Shown: piece after piece, positions 33,841-45,016 of the stretch
Position numbering within the stretch: the stretch's first letter is position 1
How the letters are laid out: each line of letters starts with the position of its first letter
Assembly (NCBI GenBank): GCA_022496185.1
Contig: WTXG01000251.1
Span: forward strand, 1 to 52,080
Direction of reading: 5' to 3'
Length of the DNA: 52,080 nt
From: Multifurca ochricompacta
Lineage: Eukaryota; Basidiomycota; Agaricomycetes; Russulales; Russulaceae
Translations under genes and position numbers: made by a program
The notes under the pieces: model-generated
Seen by the model: the letters and a program-made list of their open reading frames with translations, nothing else
The model's database searches: none
Told to the model about the DNA's origin: nothing

Positions 33841-36516
33841 GCCAACAATTGTGAACAAACTCAGCCATGGGTAAAAGTGGTGCCTGAGTATGGGGATTAC
33901 CAAATGTCCGATGATGTAAATACTGTTCTACCCATCAATTCATGTGTTCAGTTTGACCATCCATTTGTGGGTGGAAGGCTGTACTGATATTTTGGTTGAT
34001 TGACAGGCTTTGGCAAAGAGTACATATGAAGGAAGAGGTGAAACAAGGGTCACAATCCAAGATGACACACTTGGGGATACCAAAGAGGGGAACTAAATGA
34101 ATAAAATAAAAGTTAGCAACATCAGTGCCAGTGATAGTGGTGGAACAAGGAATAAATTTGGTCATCTTTGAACATTCTTGATCAACTATGGTGAGAATGG
34201 CATTGTGGCCTTGTGATTGAGGGAGATCTGTGATAAGATCCAAGGAGATTGATTGAAAGGGGCCCTCATATGCAGGAACATCAAACTGTGAAAGGGGGAC
34301 ATTTGTTCTAGGACAGGGCTTTGTAGCTTGACAGGCATGACAGCCTTCCATGTAGTCTGTGATAAACTCATGGAGGTTGGAGCTATTATAAACTTCTGAG
34401 ACAAGATCCCAAGTGTTGCATTATCCCAGATGGCCAGTGAGTGGGTGGTTGTGAAATCACTTTGTGATTTCTCAATATGTGTTGTGATCTTCAGCAAGTT
34501 GAATGGTTTTGAGAGACCAGTTATTGTCTGGGAGAAGTGTTGTTTGCTTATTGTCACCCTTGCCATTGTCATAATCTGGATGCCTTGACAATAAGTCAGC
34601 AATGATATTCATTTTACCCTGGATAGGTTTGATGATAAAGTCATATTCCATGAGGTCCAGGTGCCAATGTGCTTGTCATCAGTTCAATTTTTGTGGCTTT
34701 CAGATATACTGCAGATTATGATGATCAGAAAATACTGTGATTGAATGTGGGGAACCCAGAAGGAATTGACACCATTCTTGAAGGGGGAACCAGACTGCAA
34801 ATAGTTCACAGTTGTAAATATCCCAATTATGTTGTGTGACATCCAAGGACTTTGATAAAAAAGTGACAGGATGGAGACAACCAGATGCATCTTGTTGTGT
34901 GAGTTCAGCACCAATTGCAAAACTGGAGGCATCTGTTGTGACAAAGAATGGGTCCTTGAGGCAAGGCTGTCCATAAGACTGGGGCTGAGCTAAATGCACA
35001 TTTGAGGGTGTTGAATGCTTGTTGTTCTTGTGTTGACCATATCCATGTTGTATTCAACTTTGTTAAATTGATCAGTGGTCATGCAATTTGTGAATATCCT
35101 TTAATGAATCATCAATAGTAATTACTGAAACTGAGGTAACTTCAAACTTGCTTGATGGTTGTTGGTACTGGCCAGTCAAGAAGACTGTTGACTTTTGTAG
35201 GATCCATAGAAATTGTTCCACTTTCTAAGATAATGCCAAGATAATTGATTTTCTTTGTATGGAAAGTGCACTTGGATGGTTTCAGGAATAAGTCATTGTT
35301 GCATAGGATCTGGAGCACTTGTTCAGCACATTTTTGGTGTACTTTGAGGTTGTTTGTTGTAGTGATAAGTATATCATCCATATAAATAACTAACCAGCCT
35401 TCATTGATTTCTTTGCAGAAGAGGGCATTCATCATTGTTTGAAATGTTGCTAGTGAATTAGTAAGACTGAAGTACATTACAAGGGGTTCAAACAATCCTT
35501 TATTTGTTTTGAATGCAGCCTTCCATTGATTGCCTTCTTTGATCCATATGTTGTTATATCCCCATCATACATCAAATTTGGTGAAGAGGGTTGCATTTTG
35601 TACCTTGGCAATCAGTTTGTTGATTAATGGTAGTGGGTATGTGTTTCATATGGTGTGTTCATTTAATTTTTGGTAATCTTGTATGGGTCACATCTTTCCA
35701 CCATCCTTTTTCTTGACAAAGAAAAAGGGGGAGGCATATTGTGACTTAGATTCATGGATGTAGCCTTTTGATAGGTGTTCCATGAGGAATTCTTCTAGAG
35801 TGGTTTGTTCATCAGGATCCAATGGGTATATTTTACAGTCAAGTGAATGTGGAGCATCAGGTTTAAGGTCAATTGCATGATCCCATTGTTGTGAGTCAGG
35901 GAAGCAAAGAGCAGCATCTTCTGAGAAGACTTTTGTAAAGCATTGATATGGCAGGGGAATCATGGTTTCTGTGGTTGGTAGGTGTTGCATAGTGAGTTCT
36001 GTAGCAGGGGAGAGATGCATGATAAGCTCTTCATCAGGTGATAGAGTTTTGAGGGAAAAAGGCATGGGGGGTGTTTGAGTGTCAGGATCAGAAAAGGAAA
36101 CTGTAGAAGGTGAAGAAGAGGAGGAAGGTTGCCCCTCTGGTAGAACAAGGACAGACTCCTGGACAGAAGCAGTAGACCAAGAGATAGTAGGAGATGTGAG
36201 CATGAGCCAGGGGTAACCCTGAATAAGATCTTCAGAGCCAAGATTAGTAACAAAGAAATCAAAGGAGCAGGAGTGTGAACCAGTAAGGACAAGGCGAGAG
36301 AGAGTGAGAAATAGAACCTGCAAGATTTGGAGAGCCATTGACATTGGAGATAATTTTCAGATGTTGAAGAGGACATGTGGCAAGACAGTGGAGATTGATA
36401 AAGTGTTGATGAACAAAATTTTTGGTGGCACCACTATCAACAAGTGCAGAGACAGACCTGATTTTATCAAAATGAACTTGTATTCTGAGTATTTTAGGTA
36501 CAAATTGTTCAACTAA
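33841..36516 (-). pseudogene. gypsy element A pol: protease, RT, RNase H, integrase
   Basis: Minus-strand pol. Protease: SALVDSGATKNFVHQHFINL (about 36450-36400). Reverse transcriptase: PFFFVKKKDGGKM (about 35710), FTKFDV, and the active site YMDDILI (about 35380). RNase H: VTTDASSFAIGAELTQQD, ELFAVWFPLQEWCQFL (about 34960-34750). Integrase zinc region and core: MEGCHACQATKPCPR (34351), SLDLITDLPQSQGHNAILTI (first Asp), CVILDCDPCFTSSF (second Asp), HPQMDGQTEHMN (Glu). So the catalytic motifs are all visible, though stops and frameshifts (for example after GGKM near 35687, and in RT at FDV-stop-WGYNN) inactivate it. The frame continues at 32361 beyond the hAT insertion. Confidence 0.92.
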
Positions 36517-36540
36517 TAGCCTTTAGGACAGGTCAATCCT

Positions 36541-36718
36541 TCAGGCTGCTTGAAAATCCTTTATTGATTCAAGGGCAGTGGCTAATTGTTCATCATCATC
36601 AGCAGATAGGGTGCTTAACAACTTTGTGAGTTGGTTGATTTGAGGTGTTTGAGATGTCTTGGTTGCTGTTTGGGGAACAGAGGCAGTCATAGCTGGGATC
36701 TCAACAATCATCACAGTT
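36541..36718 (-). pseudogene. gypsy element A Gag-pol linker
   Basis: The minus frame TPTTVMIVEIPAM..TSQTPQINQL and LLSTLSADDDEQLATALES is the acidic linker between the Gag knuckle and protease. It is separated from the rest of Gag by the solo LTR at 36724-37233, and the two sides join when the LTR and one GTTGG are removed. Confidence 0.65.
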
Positions 36719-36723
36719 GTTGG

Positions 36724-37233
36724 TGTCAAACAATCATGCTGCTGGTTATACTGACTGTGGTTAGTAGCAGGTTAGGCTAGAAAGACAAGTATACTTCAGA
36801 GGTTGAAGAAACTCTATATTAACTATACTACTGACCTAGAAAGACAAGTATCTACAAGAGACGTTAGTCAAAGGAAAGTAGAGAGGTATAGTAAGACTTA
36901 CACTTCAGAGGTTGAAGAAACTCTGAAGTGAAAGAGACGAAACAGACACCCTTATATACCCATGGGGGCCAGGGGAAATGGTCTGTGCGCATTGGGAATA
37001 AGTCCACAAGTGCCGGACAATAGACAGAGAGGGATTACGGCCATTGGCCAAGGAGATATCACGTGCTTACTGCGCATTACTAAAGGCATCACTAATCAGC
37101 TGAGTAAGGTGAGAAAGAAATGTAATAAAGATATTGTAAAAAGTCCAAAACTCCGGAACCTAATCTAATCTTATCTACAGCTAAAGCGATCCTCAGATGC
37201 CTGAAGCATCTCCAGACACATCGCGTATCAACA
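36724..37233 (-). repeat. Solo LTR (510 bp) with GTTGG target duplication
   Basis: TGTTGATACGCG at 37233 (minus strand) runs to GATTGTTTGACA at 36724. The perfect 5-bp duplication GTTGG flanks it at 36719-36723 and 37234-37238. A TATATAAG-type box lies at about 36952-36958 on the minus strand. It interrupts the Gag-pol linker of element A. Its sequence is richer in CG than the neighbouring DNA, which suggests a young insertion. Confidence 0.93.
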
Positions 37234-37238
37234 GTTGG

Positions 37239-37589
37239 TATTGTGGTAACAGTGGTTGCAGCAATGTGTGGTTTCTTGTGAGGACAGTCACATGAGAGAT
37301 GCCCCTTTTTCATACAGAAGAAGCAAAGGCCTTCCTGTTTGCAATGTTTGTTATCTTCATCTGTGATGGCACATTGAATGATGTCAACATCCATAGCACT
37401 TGGGTCATGAGTAGGCTGGGCCTGATTTTGGTTCTGTCATTGATTTGCAGGATGACACCAGAATGGAGTAGGGGTTATCAAGGGCCTAGGTGTGTTTGAT
37501 GTTTGTGTTCCTCTATCACATTGATTACATTTAATAGTTTGAATCATCAGATATGCAGTGTTCTTGTGTTGTGCCACAAGACCCCAATC
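37239..37589 (-). pseudogene. gypsy element A Gag C-terminus with CCHC knuckle
   Basis: Minus frame with PSAMDVDIIQCAITDEDNKH and then the CCHC knuckle CFFCMKKGHLSCDC (37325-37284), the RNA-binding end of Gag. It is preceded by FWCHPANQ, stop, QNQNQAQ. The N-terminal part of Gag is interrupted at LQDWGL (37590) by the 6.8-kb hAT. Only about 25 bp more of this element is seen on the far side (44440-44464) before another LTR begins, so most of Gag and the 5' LTR are lost. Confidence 0.8.
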
Positions 37590-38104
37590 CTGTAGAGTAG
37601 TGATGTTCTGGCCTGGCTTGGCCCAAAAGCCATGGCTTTGGCTTGGCCTGAGGTGGCTCTGGTTTTCCTAAAGTCTGGGCCAAGCCAAAGCCACCACAGA
37701 TGGCTTGGCCCTGGCCCAGCTTGGCCCAAGCCATGGCTTTTGGCAGAGAAAGTACATATTTTATGACATTGAACTAAGTAGTTTTTTTTCCTTTTTTTGA
37801 AATCAAGTTTTGAGACAAGTGCCAGCTGTGCAGGCCTGAGTGCACAGATGAGATGTGCCATTGTGTGAGCTCACACGCACTGGGGCCACAGTCATATACT
37901 TTGTCTTTATTGTTGTTAAATAGTCTTACTATATATTCCTTACAATGTATCTCTTGTTACAATGTCCTATTAGTAAAGTACTTGTTAATACTTTTAAAGG
38001 TGGCTCAAATCGCCTTGAATTATTATCAAAGTTATCCCAAAGATGCTCCCTCTCCTGCTTGCATTCTAAGTCATTCCAACTCATTGGTATCCTTCTTTCA
38101 AATG

Positions 38105-41100
38105 CTAGCCCCACAATGCCACTGAACTCACCCATGAACCCCATGTCCAAGTTGCATTGACACTATTGGTGTCCATCCCTGAGCCATCATCTTTGTCCTC
38201 CATCAGCATATCATTCCAACCCTCAGCATCAGACCCTTCTTCAGACCCTTTTCCACCATCATTGCCATCCTCCTCATCTTCTCCATCTGGGTTGATCTCT
38301 GCTTCAAGAATTGAGGAAGGAGCTGGTTCCCAAAAGAGTAGATCATGTTGTATTGCACATTTGACACCCTGCAGGGCCTTAACAATATCTCCTTTGAGTT
38401 GGTTTCAATGTTTGGTGATTGTAATGCCACCCTGTGAGAATGTGCATTCTCTTGACACAGAAGATGACATGATTGATAGATAGTTGTGAGCTAGCAAAGC
38501 CCATGCAGGATGATAGCAAGAGCAATTGACCTGAGAAACTTTCATGATAAGATCATCTGAATCTTGAGCTGTGAGGTACAACCACTCACCCCCCACCATT
38601 TAATCGCAGACCAGCCATCCAGTACCTGCTTGCTAACATCCATGTATGCATCAAAATGCCGAGACCATGGCCAGTCAGGGTCCTCTGAAACACCAGGGTG
38701 TGAATTAGTATTATTATCTTCATTGTCACTAAGTTTGTGAAGTAATGTGCAAATCCCCCTTTTGGTCTTCTTCGACATTGCAGATTCCTGGGGATCCAAA
38801 TCTGGACCCAGTAGCAGATATCATTCCTTGAACTAAAACACAATGAGTATGCAAAGTAATGATGAGAAAATGTTTCACTTACCACTTCTTCAACACATTT
38901 CATGACATCACGCTGAAGTTTCATTGACCAGTGCTTCTTGAAATATGACATTTTCTCCTTCAGATTGAGGACTAATAGAGCATCAGGAGTGTCATTGGCA
39001 TGAATAATGACAATGTACTCATTGCCAATATGTAGGCTGGTGAGTATGTTGTCTTCTCATAATACTCATTGATCTTCATATAGGCAGCCTCAAGGGCTGG
39101 AAAAAATCACTCATACTTTGGATGTTCAGCACGAGATGACCATGCCCTATGAAGTGCTTCAAGGGCTGGTATGGCTAGGTGGAGAGTTGATGCTTGCTCA
39201 GACAAAAAGGCTTGTTGTGCATTATTGGTGTGCTGGTAACATTGTCTCATATTTGAATAGGGAGAGCATGAGATACACATACTGCTAGTAAACCAATAAA
39301 CATATTGACGCACTGCCATTCATCACTGTCTAGCTTAAGTGCACGGATCTTGTCATGCTTTGCAGGATCAGTCTCTTCCCAACAGAGTTCATCAACAAAA
39401 GAGTCAATGGACTGTAAAAAATTGGAAATAAAATTATCAATGGTGGAGAAATTTGTGTGTGCTCACTGTTTTATGTTGTTCAGCCCTGTCTAGCATTAGA
39501 TATGTTGAAGACCATTGGACTTTCATGTCAACAATAAGTTGGACAGGTCTTGCAATAACCAGCCTTCAACTGAATGGTTCTCCACATTGCTTTTCACTTT
39601 GATGATGACCATTCCTTTATTACAATCAGCTTTCATGCTTCAATTTAAACAACCTGATACATACTTTGACTGCAATTGCCCTGACTAACCCCACCTCATC
39701 ACAACTTGTTGGAACATGTGCTTCAGGGTCCTTTGGGTCAAAATGTGGAGACTTGCTGTATGTGGACATGAGCGCGCCTGAGTTGCCAAATTGATGACAT
39801 GTGCAAGACAGCTCCAGAGCATTGTTAATCGCTGAAAATTGAACATTGCAAAACACTCACTTGATTTTCTGCTTTCACCAATTGTATTTTTTGCCAGTTA
39901 TGGCCCTCAAACGCGCAGCCACTTCCTGCATCATCATAGAATTGCTAGATGCATTATCACATGTAATGTGACCAATCTGTAATCTATCAGTGAGTGCGAG
40001 GTCACATATTATATGTATCATGACACCAGCTAGCCTACCTTGTGGGTGATGCTGACCCATTTGATAACTTTAAACAGGGCTTGACCCAGCTGCTCACCAT
40101 TGTGAGCATTGTTAACTTGTGTGAAGCCAAGAAGGCTGCTCTTGAGCTCCCACTGTGTCAGTGTCATTTCCTCAATCCAGTGACCAGTAACTGCAAAATA
40201 GCCATCTGTGTTTTCTGCTTGCCATGCATCACATGTCAGATTGATTTCTCCAGTGACCATTGGACCCTACACAATATAAGAAGGTAGAACTTATCATCTA
40301 AGACATGTACTTACATTAAGCCATGCCTTCAACTTTGTCAGATGGTCCTTGAATGTCTGTATGATTTCAGCCCGCATCAACTTTCGGCCTGGGACTTTCA
40401 CACCATTTGTGGCATGTGCAGCAATATTGATCATTTCTTTAAATTTTGGATGTTTGAGGGCCTGTTGTTATGACCCCACTCTTTTCCCCTGACCCTTCCT
40501 TGATGCCATACCCACTCCTGACCTCTGCCTTCTGCACATATGACCCTTGCCTCTATGACTCTACTGCCTGATGCCTGTGGCCTGTATGCCCAGGACCCCA
40601 CCCTGATGCCTGTGACACAACACTCTCAGGACCCCTTGCCCTTGACACCTGCACCTGACTCACTACTAGTTCAGCTACTGTGCTGATGGCTGCATTCCCC
40701 TTTCCCCTGATGCTTGGCCTCTGTCTTGGCCAGCATCTGTACCCTGTCCCTGTGGCTGACACCCATGGGATCTCTGACACTGTCCCTGCCAAACCTGACT
40801 CTGCACACAAGATGACTTTGGCTTGCATTTGCCCCTCCAGACCACATGACCTGTAGGCACATGACATGGACTCAAAGCCATGACCTGTCATGTGACCCTT
40901 GACCACATGACCTCAGACCATGTGACCCCCTTTGACCATGTGACCTTGGGCTTTGATCATGACCCCTCAGATCATCTGACCCATCAGTCACTTGACCCTC
41001 TTCTCTGACTCCTGTGGGAGTATTCCCACACTGATCTGACTCCTGTGGGACCTGTCATTTCCCCATTTGCCCCTGACCCTGGTGGGAATCCTCCCACACT

Positions 41101-43256
41101 GATATGACTCCTGTGGGGCTGCCCCACATGATTATGCTTCTGATAAGGCTTATCCTTATCATGGACTATATTTGACATCTTATCTGCTATTGGATGATAA
41201 GGACTCTGACCCTGTTCCTGATTAGCTACAAACCAGACCCCCATACAGTATATAAGACCCTGTAGACAGTTTGTACACCCCTAGATTTGACCTCTTGGGC
41301 CTTCAGCCTAGAGGTCTTAGACCCCAATACATCAGAAGCCTTTTCCCCCTTTTTTGTGTCCTTGAGATCCCTGCAGGGACCCCATTGCCAGAGGCAATGG
41401 GTGTGTACCCTTCCCTTTGAACCCCTCTGCCACTCCCTAAGGGCTCCAGTGCACTTGGTGTGCTTCCAGCACAGCAACTGGGCCCTGTCCCCACTTAACA
41501 GCCTTAGGGGATTAGCTCCCTTTGGCTGGCTCATCCCATCTCCCTCTGTGCTTGATTATAGCACCAAACCTTAACCAATTCCAAAGCTAGACAGTGCCCA
41601 GAGTCTAGCCTTATTGTGCTAGGCTCATGGCTGAGGTAATGGACCTGTGCCAACCCGTGCATGCCACACAGAATGCTCTGCTGAGTGTAACACCTGTATT
41701 GGCTACAAATAGAAACAGTCATATTAAATGAGGACAAAACTCAAAGAGCCTAGCTTACCTGATCACTTGCAACCAGCCATTCAATTGCAGCCCAATGAAA
41801 AGTCTTGTTGGTATATGGAACAACTTGCTCTGTGAGTTTCTTCTCCCAAAGGTCATGGTCCAGGACTCAGGTTACAAGTTTGGCAGCTGCTTTGTGCTTT
41901 TTGATATCACCCAGTAGTTTGGATTCATACATAGTGCCTTGAGCCCATTTCCGGTATATTCCCTATAGAATAACTATAATAAGACATGGTGGAGAGTAAT
42001 AGCAGTAGACTTACTGAGTGGTGTGCCTCCAGATGGCAGCATAATGTTGTAACCTCATTAACAAGGCTCTTTTTGTCTCTGCAAGAATTGATTTCATTCA
42101 GGAACATAAAAAAATGAAGTATGAGGTACATACAGGCAGAGTTTACAACAGCAATATTTCTTCATCTTTCCATTGATGGTCTTCACAACAGGAGTGTGAA
42201 AAAAGTGGTTGATGTCACATCATTTATCTTCACATGATGGTGCATCTTCATCAATTGGCTGGACATTGACATCCACCAGAAGCCCTTCATCATTGACATC
42301 CCTTGGATTTCCTAGTGATGCACACATCTGCTTGGCTGTAATGACATACAAGTTCAGAATGGAGCAATGCTTTTTTGAACACTTATGCACCTGTGGTAGA
42401 CCTTTTATCATCATCAACTTCATCCTCACCACTTGCATCCTCATCACTGGTAATAGTATGCTTTCTCTGTGAATTGCTTGTGGCACCAAGTGTGATACAT
42501 TGCTTTTTGGCTGTGGCACAGGTGATTGAGAATTTGATTTGAAATGCAAAAAAGACTAAAACATATGCAACTTGGGCTGGTCATTGCTATCCTCATCTTC
42601 TTCAGACTCAATGTAAATACTTGTGTTGATGTTACGTTTGGGTGCAGATGTTGGTGTGGAACCTATGGTCTCAACAGAAATGTCTCTATCAGTGACAGAT
42701 GTGGTTTCTTGGGCCCATTGTGAATGAAATGCCTGCACTGCTTTGTGTTGGAAAGAGAGTTCAGGCTGTGCTGCATTGTTGGCATCAGTCAGCTTTGAGG
42801 TCAGGGCAGTTTGGCATGATGGTCATGTTTGGGCAGTTGGATTGGCATCAGAACCACTAGTGGGTGGATATTAGCCACAAGATGAAATAGCTGAATATGT
42901 GTGAAAACATACCAAAAATGTCTGAGTTCTGTGATCAGTTGCCATAGTTTGATCTCAACAATGTCCAATGGAAAATTATCCACCCAGTCAATTTTAGACA
43001 GATAAGAACAAACACAACCTAATCCAAGCTTTCCTTTGTGAACATATTGCAAATGGCCAGAAGCATCTTGGCAATCTTCCCCAAACATAGCATCAAAATG
43101 CCTGTTAAATGTTTCATGAGCCATCCCCCATTCCTTTGTATTCATGACACTCCAGATCTTATCCTCCTTCATGCCTTGCTGGACAGACCATGGTAAAGTA
43201 TTTGAGAGGGTGGTAATAGCTTTGACAAGAGTCTTGATCTCTGAGATTGTGGACAT
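38105..43256 (-). pseudogene. hAT transposase of the 6.8-kb element
   Basis: The start is taken at MSTISEIKTLVKAI (43254-43256). The N-terminal region contains VMNTKEWGMAHETFNRHFDA and LPWSVQQGMKEDKIW. Then comes YRKWAQGTMYESKLLGDIKK and EWLVASDQ, joined by a GT..AG intron to PIQALKHPKFKEMINIAAHA (after removal of the solo LTR at 40466-41692). The RNase H-like core follows: GEINLTCDAWQAENTDGYFA, LLGFTQVNNAHNGEQLGQAL and IGHITCDNASSNSMMMQEVA. The dimerisation end reads IKWWG, an intron, HPAWALLAHNYLSIMSSSVS and ECTFSQGGITITKHRNQLKG, then an acidic tail ending at 38105. TGA codons replace arginine in FKE-stop-YLLLGP and LVT-stop-VLDHDLWEK. It is otherwise well preserved. Confidence 0.88.
40466..41692 (+). 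repeat. Solo LTR (1227 bp) with CCTGT target duplication
   Basis: TGTTATGACCCC (40466) runs to CTGAGTGTAACA (41692), flanked by the exact duplication CCTGT at 40461-40465 and 41693-41697. The U3-like left half holds a dense array of CATGTGACC/CATGACC words (about 40850-41000) and repeats of ACTCCTGTGGG (about 41007-41120). TATATAAG is at about 41249-41256. It sits next to an intron of the hAT transposase. Confidence 0.95.
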
Positions 43257-43515
43257 TTTTGCAGACTTGAAGCATTGATTTGGAGGGGATTGAGGGAAGG
43301 AAAAATCTGATTGAAAAAAACTACACAAGTTGTACATATATATGCAGGAGCTCCTGCAACAAGAGATGTGTTAGACATTTGTGGCTGAGAGTGGATATTG
43401 CTGTCAGAGTGAATGTATCACAAAACTATATTGAAGTTTGAAATGCCATGATGCAGTGATAAACATGTTCATGTGACCTAAATCATCCACTTTGTGATCA
43501 GATATCTACAATTGC

Positions 43516-44273
43516 TGTCCCAGATGCACATTTTCTGGATTCCCAGGGCATTAGACATAACTGTTGATTCATATTCTGCGAGACCTGGGCCCAAATATCC
43601 ATGTTGTGGAGACCAACAGAGCTGATTTGAGCTGCCCAGAGTGCCTTGCATGCATGTTTACTCAAGATCTGACCCTTGCAGTCAGGAGAGCAGCTGGACC
43701 AATGCAGTCCACCCTGCACTTTGTGTGCGTTATGTGTTTACAGAACTGCCCTATGCAGCACAGACATTGTAGATACTCGCAGACACTGTGTCAATAGATA
43801 GAACAATAGGTAATTACCAGGATAGTCTAACAATAGTCTAGAATGTATCCTAGAGGGTGCCAGACCATGCAAATAGACCCCGTGTGACCAAACAAGACAC
43901 AGTAGTATGGAGATATGCTCTTATGCATCCCATAACTGATTGTTGTCTTATTTTACATCAGACACATGATCCGACTTGGCACTTCATAGGATAACAGTAG
44001 ATATGTATATAAGACATACTGTAACATGCTGCAGACCCCATCTTGTCCTCTTGGGGCTGCAGGCTCTTGGTATTGTCAATATAGGTGTATTATTGCTGTA
44101 CAAGCAGGGCTGTTCATCTCTGACTACCTCAAACCTTACATGTGCATCAATCTCTGCATTCTGCACAGCTTTTGACAGGCATTTTCATCATTTTCATTGT
44201 CTACTTAATTAAGGATGCTTTTTATCATCTTATCTAATCTTTCCTTGTAATTGGGATTGTTGCACCCATTACA
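43516..44273 (+). repeat. Solo LTR candidate (758 bp) with ATTGC target duplication
   Basis: TGTCCCAGATGC (43516) runs to TGCACCCATTACA (44273), with ATTGC at 43511-43515 and 44274-44278. A GTATATAAGACATAC promoter-like box lies near 44005. Parts of it recur at about 23080-23330 and, inverted, at about 32690-32870. The inverted ends are only 3 bp, so the boundary is less sure than for the other solo LTRs. Confidence 0.7.
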
Positions 44274-44464
44274 ATTGCTATTGCACTTGTATGCACTAAA
44301 ATTATGGTCAAAAGCTGTGGCCTGAGCCAGTGGCTTTGGCTTTTAGCTACTCTGAGCCAGGCCAAAGCCCTTGCTGGGCTGTCACAATGGCCTGGCTTGG
44401 CCCAGCTTCTGGCTTTGAGCCAGGCCAGGCACATCACTACTGTAGAGTTGTCAGGCAATGATGA

Positions 44465-45016
44465 TGTGACACTTTCTTGCTAGTATTTCATGTTTTCTCT
44501 CTTTTTTGTCTTCTATGCCCCTTTCTTTCACTGTATACCTTATCAGATCCACTTATCTGATGGCCATAGTCTGGACAAGGGATTCAACTCCCATGTCATC
44601 TGGTTGATGATCTCATAGTTGATGTCATGACCCTTGTGACTTAGTATGATATCATTTGTACAAGATTCTAGACTATGACTTCATAGTAGCTACATTGTAT
44701 TTAAGGACTACAATAAATCCAAGGACAGACCAAGTCTGTTCTCCTTGTACCAATCAAAGGTCCTTAGAAAGTCCCTTCAGCCCTCTTCCAAGATGTGACT
44801 TGAGAGGGTTTGGCTCACCAGTAACTCCAGCAAAGGCTCTTGCCTTGCTATCTGAATACCCTGACTTCACATGCAATGTCCAGACTCATTACCTTGATCC
44901 ATACTGGCCACGCATTGTGACATCTTGACTGGACTTGACACTTGCATCTCTTGACTGACTTGATTGACCTTGACCCAAACCTGAACTGATGCATGCTGAA
45001 GGACCTGTGTGTGACA
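44465..45016 (+). repeat. gypsy element B, 5' LTR
   Basis: TGTGACACTTTCTTGCTAG (44465) runs to GGACCTGTGTGTGACA (45016). It is the same LTR as the solo copy at 18928-19381, here in plus orientation, with TATTTAAGG near 44698 and AATAAATCC after it. The 5-bp flanks differ (GATGA and TTAGA), as expected when only one LTR of an element is present at this spot. Confidence 0.8.

Larger units (their letters stand above)
37598..44439 (-). mobile_element. hAT transposon (6842 bp with nested LTRs), 8-bp TSD
   Basis: Ends TAGTGATGTTCTGGCC (37598) and, inverted, TAGTGATGTGCCTGGCC (44439) form the terminal inverted repeats. The perfect 8-bp duplication CTGTAGAG flanks the element at 37590-37597 and 44440-44447. 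About 150 bp at each end is dense in GGCTTGG/CCAAGCC words. It carries the transposase at 38105-43256 (minus) and two later solo LTR insertions. Without those, the element is about 4.85 kb. Confidence 0.95.

Noticed and set aside
40466..41692. Protein-coding ORFs in both strands of this block
   Set aside because: The block is bounded by a perfect 5-bp TSD and TG..CA ends and contains a TATA box, so it is a solo LTR and the ORFs are chance.
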